Below are positions 7,298-7,840 of a DNA stretch of 7,840 nucleotides, piece by piece. This DNA comes from an uncultured Synergistales bacterium (GTDB lineage Bacteria; Synergistota; Synergistia; Synergistales; Aminobacteriaceae): the NCBI GenBank assembly GCA_937957815.1, contig CALFXN010000293.1, forward strand, positions 1-7,840, in the 5' to 3' direction. Under the pieces are notes generated by a model. It had not been told where the DNA came from. It saw nothing but the letters and a program-made list of their open reading frames with translations, and searched no databases. The number at the start of each line of letters is the position of its first letter. The stretch's first letter is position 1. The position numbers and the translations under genes were made by a program.

Positions 7298-7840
7298 CTA
7301 GAATTGAAAATACAAAAATTCCGATGGCTTGTTAATAAAAAGTAACGAAATAACTAGTAATATCGCACAAACTACGTAATTAAAACTACGATTATTACTA
7401 ACAACATATTGATACGAATTCTTAAAGCAAAGACTAATAACAATACTAATTGCTAATACTAATAACACAAACAAATGATCTTTTCGCGGTCCTGAAAAAG
7501 TCCAATCCTGCTTGAAAATTAATTTAATCCCCATATCTTCCAACCTTTCCTGTAAAGCAGCAAAAGGAACCCAGTGAGGAGGCAGAACAAAACCGTTTTT
7601 CCCCATCATCCCCCATAGGATCTCCGTGGCCCTCGAAAGGGATGGCGCACGAAACAGCACCCAAGCTATCACAACTGCGAAGAAGGTACTCCCCCATCCC
7701 AAAATCTTCGACAAAGGAGAATGAACATCGCTTTGGAAAACCCTTCGAAATCCGTGATTGACCCATAAATACAAGCCATGGAGACCTCCCCAGAGAACAA
7801 AGTTCCACGAGGCACCATGCCACAAGCCACCCAGAAGCAT
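7298..7840 (-). CDS. MBOAT O-acyltransferase, AlgI/DltB-like (C-terminal part only)
   Basis: The last 180 residues of a polytopic membrane-bound O-acyltransferase. Such proteins pass an acyl group, commonly acetyl, across the membrane to modify extracellular polysaccharide. The visible part opens with MLLGGLWHGASWNF and then VLWGGLHGLYLW, the MBOAT signature with its conserved histidines (His8 and His21 of the visible part). The Met at the window edge lies inside this conserved core, so it is not the true start; some 300 N-terminal residues should lie to the right of the window. Further predicted membrane segments are at about 49-64, 122-139 and 153-169, and FRAPSLSRATEILWGMM (63-79) is typical of the family. 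The TAG stop is 2 bases before the SGNH-like start. Base composition falls sharply within the gene, from 58% GC at 7621-7680 to 23% at 7381-7440, with the change near 7500-7560. Confidence 0.93.
   Translation of the reverse strand: MLLGGLWHGASWNFVLWGGLHGLYLWVNHGFRRVFQSDVHSPLSKILGWGSTFFAVVIAWVLFRAPSLSRATEILWGMMGKNGFVLPPHWVPFAALQERLEDMGIKLIFKQDWTFSGPRKDHLFVLLVLAISIVISLCFKNSYQYVVSNNRSFNYVVCAILLVISLLFINKPSEFLYFQF

Noticed and set aside
1..7840. Search for CRISPR arrays, tRNA or rRNA genes, insertion sequences, toxin-antitoxin or defence genes.
   Set aside because: No repeat arrays, transposase motifs, cloverleaf-like sequences or such protein families were visible. Coding sequence fills almost the entire window and the largest gap is 65 bases.

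Overview
The window is part of a bacterial surface-polysaccharide (O-antigen or capsule type) locus. It holds a plus-strand run of six genes (bases 1-6373) facing a minus-strand pair (6387-7840). The host cannot be named from this sequence. The main plus-strand block is GC-rich (60% in one hand-counted 60-base line, 4141-4200) and favours C- or G-ending codons such as TCG, CTC, GTC and ATC. Genes are packed with ATGA overlaps and AGGAGG-type ribosome sites, which suits a free-living, moderately high-GC bacterium. A Gram-negative host is plausible because of the O-antigen-like gene set and the AlgI-type MBOAT gene, but this is not proven.

Layout. Bases 1-1156: 3' part of a WbuB-like family 4 glycosyltransferase, cut by the left edge. 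Bases 1222-2154: an extended-SDR nucleotide-sugar 4-epimerase. Bases 2151-3080, 3077-4138 and 4135-5256: a three-enzyme set resembling FnlA/FnlB/FnlC (WbjB/C/D, CapE/F/G), which turns UDP-GlcNAc into a UDP-2-acetamido-2,6-dideoxy-L-hexose. The gene order is reductase, dehydratase/epimerase, 2-epimerase. Bases 5267-6373: a second family 4 glycosyltransferase of intermediate base composition. Minus strand, 7840-7298: C-terminal part of an MBOAT O-acyltransferase, cut by the right edge. It is followed 2 bases later by a very AT-rich gene (7295-6387) for a membrane-anchored SGNH-hydrolase-like protein.

How it fits together. The 4-epimerase and the three-enzyme set would supply activated sugars in the cytoplasm, and the two glycosyltransferases would add sugars to a lipid-linked repeat unit. 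The MBOAT and SGNH-like pair has the look of an export-side acylation module (often acetylation) that decorates the polymer. The middle reductase is a short RmlD-like protein without the cupin domain of FnlB/CapF/WbjC. This points to an L-QuiNAc/L-RhaNAc-type product rather than L-FucNAc.

The window is a compositional mosaic: about 60% GC in the enzyme cassette, about 50% in the second glycosyltransferase, about 17-25% in lines of the SGNH-like gene, rising again to 50-58% inside the MBOAT gene. One composition switch falls inside the MBOAT coding sequence. I found no RNA gene, CRISPR array, insertion sequence or wholly new system; the most interesting points are the sugar-specificity switch and the mosaic acylation module.
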